DNA from: Bacteroidota bacterium
GTDB taxonomy: Bacteria > Bacteroidota > Ignavibacteria > Kapaibacteriales > UBA2268
DNA: 7,413 nt
Direction: 5' to 3'
Assembly (NCBI GenBank): GCA_017428585.1
Contig: JAFRQN010000272.1
Span: 1-7,413 of the forward strand
Each line of letters begins with the position of its first letter. Within the stretch, counting starts at the first letter, position 1. The notes under the pieces were generated by a model. It worked only from the letters and a program-made list of their open reading frames with translations. It was not told where the DNA came from and searched no databases. Shown one piece after another: positions 6,338 to 7,413 of this stretch. The position numbers and the translations under genes were made by a program.

Positions 6338-7051
6338 TTATTCTTTGTTCTTGTGTTCTATAACACGTCCGTATGCTGATAATTCTATAAATTCTTCATC
6401 TGGATGATCGATCAATATTTTGATTTTCCCGTGTATATGTCCTAATTTGTCAGGAGTAATAGATGTTTCTAATTCAAATGTTTCATCTGGTTTTATTTCA
6501 TCGCCAGGTTTTAGATTAACTTTTAAGTTAGAACGTTCTATTATAATATCTTTTATTTTTGCTGTTGCTTTTGAAGTATTTTTTATTTGTGTTTTTGTTG
6601 TTGCCAATTCGTTAATATATAATTTATCAAAACTTATATAACGAGGAACTATAACGAATGGACGGATTACGTTACATTTCAATAAATAAACCAATCTATA
6701 ATTTTGTGGATCGTTTGTTGTTATTGTAACGCTTTTTGTTATCTGTCCACTGAATGTTTTTATATTTAAATCTACTGCAATAGTTGCTGTATCGCCCGGA
6801 GCTATATTTTCTGGATAGCCTGGAACTGTTGTACAGCCGCAGCCTGGTCTAACATCTAATATCTTTAATGTATCTTTTCCTGCATTATATAGATGAATAT
6901 CAGTAGTTAATGCTACTTGATAATGAACATCGCCCCAGCTTTTTTCTTTTTCCAATAAAACTGCTGATGGTTGTGCATTTAAAATATTAGCTGAAAATAA
7001 AACTAATATGCCTAATAATAATGATAGTTTGTTACTAATTGTCTTTTTCAT
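6338..7051 (-). CDS. Exported DUF1573 domain protein
   Basis: 237 residues. A signal peptide covers about 1-26, with likely cleavage in ILNA-QP. The DUF1573 hallmark follows: VRPGCGCTTVPGYP at 67-80 with C71 and C73, then PGDTATIAVDLNIKTFSG and a TTNDP turn near 111-115. From about 132 there is a second beta-sandwich-like segment (VPRYISFDKL, then IKNTSKATAKI and ELETSITP), so the protein looks like two immunoglobulin-like (ASH/MSP-type) modules. It has no T9SS sorting domain and no lipobox, so it is probably periplasmic. DUF1573 proteins are abundant in Bacteroidota; their role is not settled, and binding or structural functions are usually proposed. It is the first gene of the minus-strand block, 46 bases before pduO, and faces glgA across a 212-base gap. 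The start is ATG with no clear Shine-Dalgarno motif. Confidence 0.9.
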   Translation of the reverse strand: MKKTISNKLSLLLGILVLFSANILNAQPSAVLLEKEKSWGDVHYQVALTTDIHLYNAGKDTLKILDVRPGCGCTTVPGYPENIAPGDTATIAVDLNIKTFSGQITKSVTITTNDPQNYRLVYLLKCNVIRPFVIVPRYISFDKLYINELATTKTQIKNTSKATAKIKDIIIERSNLKVNLKPGDEIKPDETFELETSITPDKLGHIHGKIKILIDHPDEEFIELSAYGRVIEHKNKE

Positions 7052-7212
7052 AACTTTTTCTATAATTATTTTTTATTTAAAAAATTTAACTTTCTTTAAT
7101 TTTTATATATGTTTAACTTACTAATATACAATAATATTTATTTAAATAAAAATATTTTATTATATGTTGAAAAATATATTTATATAATTGTGATTTTATA
7201 ACAATTTTCTCC

Positions 7213-7231
7213 TTTTTTTTTCGTATATTGC
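7213..7231 (+). promoter_or_regulatory. Candidate glgA promoter: T9 tract and TATATTGC box
   Basis: A run of nine T (7213-7221) is followed by TATATTGC at 7224-7231, about 35 bases before the glgA start. The box resembles a -10 element and is close to the Bacteroidota -7 consensus TAnnTTTG with one T missing. No convincing -35 or TTTG -33 partner is visible at the right distance, so this is a weak call. Confidence 0.35.
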
Positions 7232-7252
7232 ATATCATATATATGTAATTTT

Positions 7253-7256
7253 AGGA
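7253..7256 (+). promoter_or_regulatory. Shine-Dalgarno site for glgA
   Basis: AGGA lies 7 bases before the ATG at 7264, in the context TTTTAGGATAGAATC. The spacing is normal and supports this ATG as the true start. Confidence 0.5.
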
Positions 7257-7263
7257 TAGAATC

Positions 7264-7413
7264 ATGGCAAAATCACCAAGTATATTATTTGTAGCTTCTG
7301 AAGCATACCCTTATTCTAAAGAAAGCGGTGTGGCTGATATTGCTTCATCTTTGCCTATTGCTTTACGCAATGCTGGCTGTGATATACGGGTTATGCTTCC
7401 TAAATATGGCTGT
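7264..7413 (+). CDS. glgA: Glycogen/starch synthase GlgA, 5' end only
   Basis: The first 50 codons are present; the frame is open to the window edge. The reading ILFVASEAYPYSKESG at 7-22 followed by VADIASSLPIALRNAG at 23-38 and DIRVMLPKYG at 40-49 matches the N-terminal signature of GT5 glycogen synthases, which add glucose from ADP-glucose to a growing alpha-1,4-glucan in the cytoplasm. The nucleotide-sugar binding K-x-G-G motif is K19-E-S-G here, with serine for the first glycine. Relatives in the Chlorobi lineage also depart from the canonical motif and carry an M-x-P-K-Y-G segment, as far as I recall. It is divergent from the DUF1573 gene and has its own Shine-Dalgarno site. The rest of the enzyme and any glg neighbours lie outside the window. 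The family call rests on about 50 residues. Confidence 0.85.
   Translation, partial: MAKSPSILFVASEAYPYSKESGVADIASSLPIALRNAGCDIRVMLPKYGC

Larger units (their letters stand above)
7052..7263. promoter_or_regulatory. Divergent intergenic region between DUF1573 gene and glgA
   Basis: 212 bases, extremely AT-rich, with no coding potential. It must hold the promoters for the minus-strand block and for glgA. An imperfect palindrome lies at 7133-7156 around the perfect TATTTAAATA (7139-7148). A 6-bp inverted repeat, AATTGT (7186-7191) and ACAATT (7201-7206) with a 9-base spacer, lies just upstream of the likely glgA promoter and could be an operator, though such repeats are common by chance in this composition. 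A TATAAT on the minus strand at 7164-7159 could serve the DUF1573 gene but has no clear partner box. Confidence 0.55.

Noticed and set aside
3273..6641. Short plus-strand open frames inside the minus-strand genes (for example 3273-3461, 4207-4416, 4895-5155, 5996-6379, 6420-6641)
   Set aside because: They lie opposite genes with clear domain or paralogue support, have Ser/Phe/Ile-rich compositions typical of antisense frames, and no own start signals.
7190..7206. CRP-like site (TGTGA half) upstream of glgA
   Set aside because: Only one half matches; the other half lacks TCACA. In such AT-rich sequence a half-site is not evidence.

Overview
The window is a strongly AT-rich stretch (roughly 30% G+C by eye) of what is most likely a Bacteroidota/FCB-group bacterium. 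The best evidence is three exported proteins that each end in a type A C-terminal sorting domain of the type IX secretion system (T9SS), a system largely confined to that group. Most minus-strand genes start behind A-rich leaders without a Shine-Dalgarno motif, which also fits. The GlgA start at the right edge resembles the divergent synthases of the Chlorobi/Ignavibacteria/Kapabacteria side as I remember them, but the exact lineage is a low-confidence guess.

Layout. Seven genes lie on the minus strand and are packed tightly. In transcription order they are: a DUF1573 periplasmic protein (6338-7051), a PduO-type cobalamin adenosyltransferase (5749-6291), three tandem paralogous T9SS-exported proteins (4786-5730, 3804-4757, 2795-3772), a 102-base gap holding a perfect 14-bp hairpin, then a DUF58 von Willebrand A-like protein (1796-2692) and a YgiQ-family radical SAM protein (91-1785). 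Gaps within the first five genes are only 18 to 46 bases, so they could be one transcript ending at the hairpin. DUF58 and ygiQ, 10 bases apart, form a second unit. A 212-base divergent intergenic region separates the block from the plus-strand 5' end of glgA (7264 to the window edge). No gap exceeds 300 bases; positions 1-90 are AT-rich with nothing recognisable beyond a weak 5-bp stem. No RNA gene, CRISPR array or insertion sequence was seen.

How the genes may work together. PduO, GlgA, YgiQ and DUF58 are housekeeping or general-purpose genes with no obvious joint pathway. The distinctive part is the three-gene paralogous family of secreted proteins of unknown function. They share a body with a G-K-[SA]-x-x-x-W-I-Y motif, a second Y-W motif, a conserved cysteine pair, and a sorting domain carrying an extra C-x5-C pair. 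The two downstream copies are so similar at DNA level in the sorting domain that recent duplication or gene conversion is likely. This array is the best candidate in the window for undescribed biology, but its function cannot be read from the sequence.
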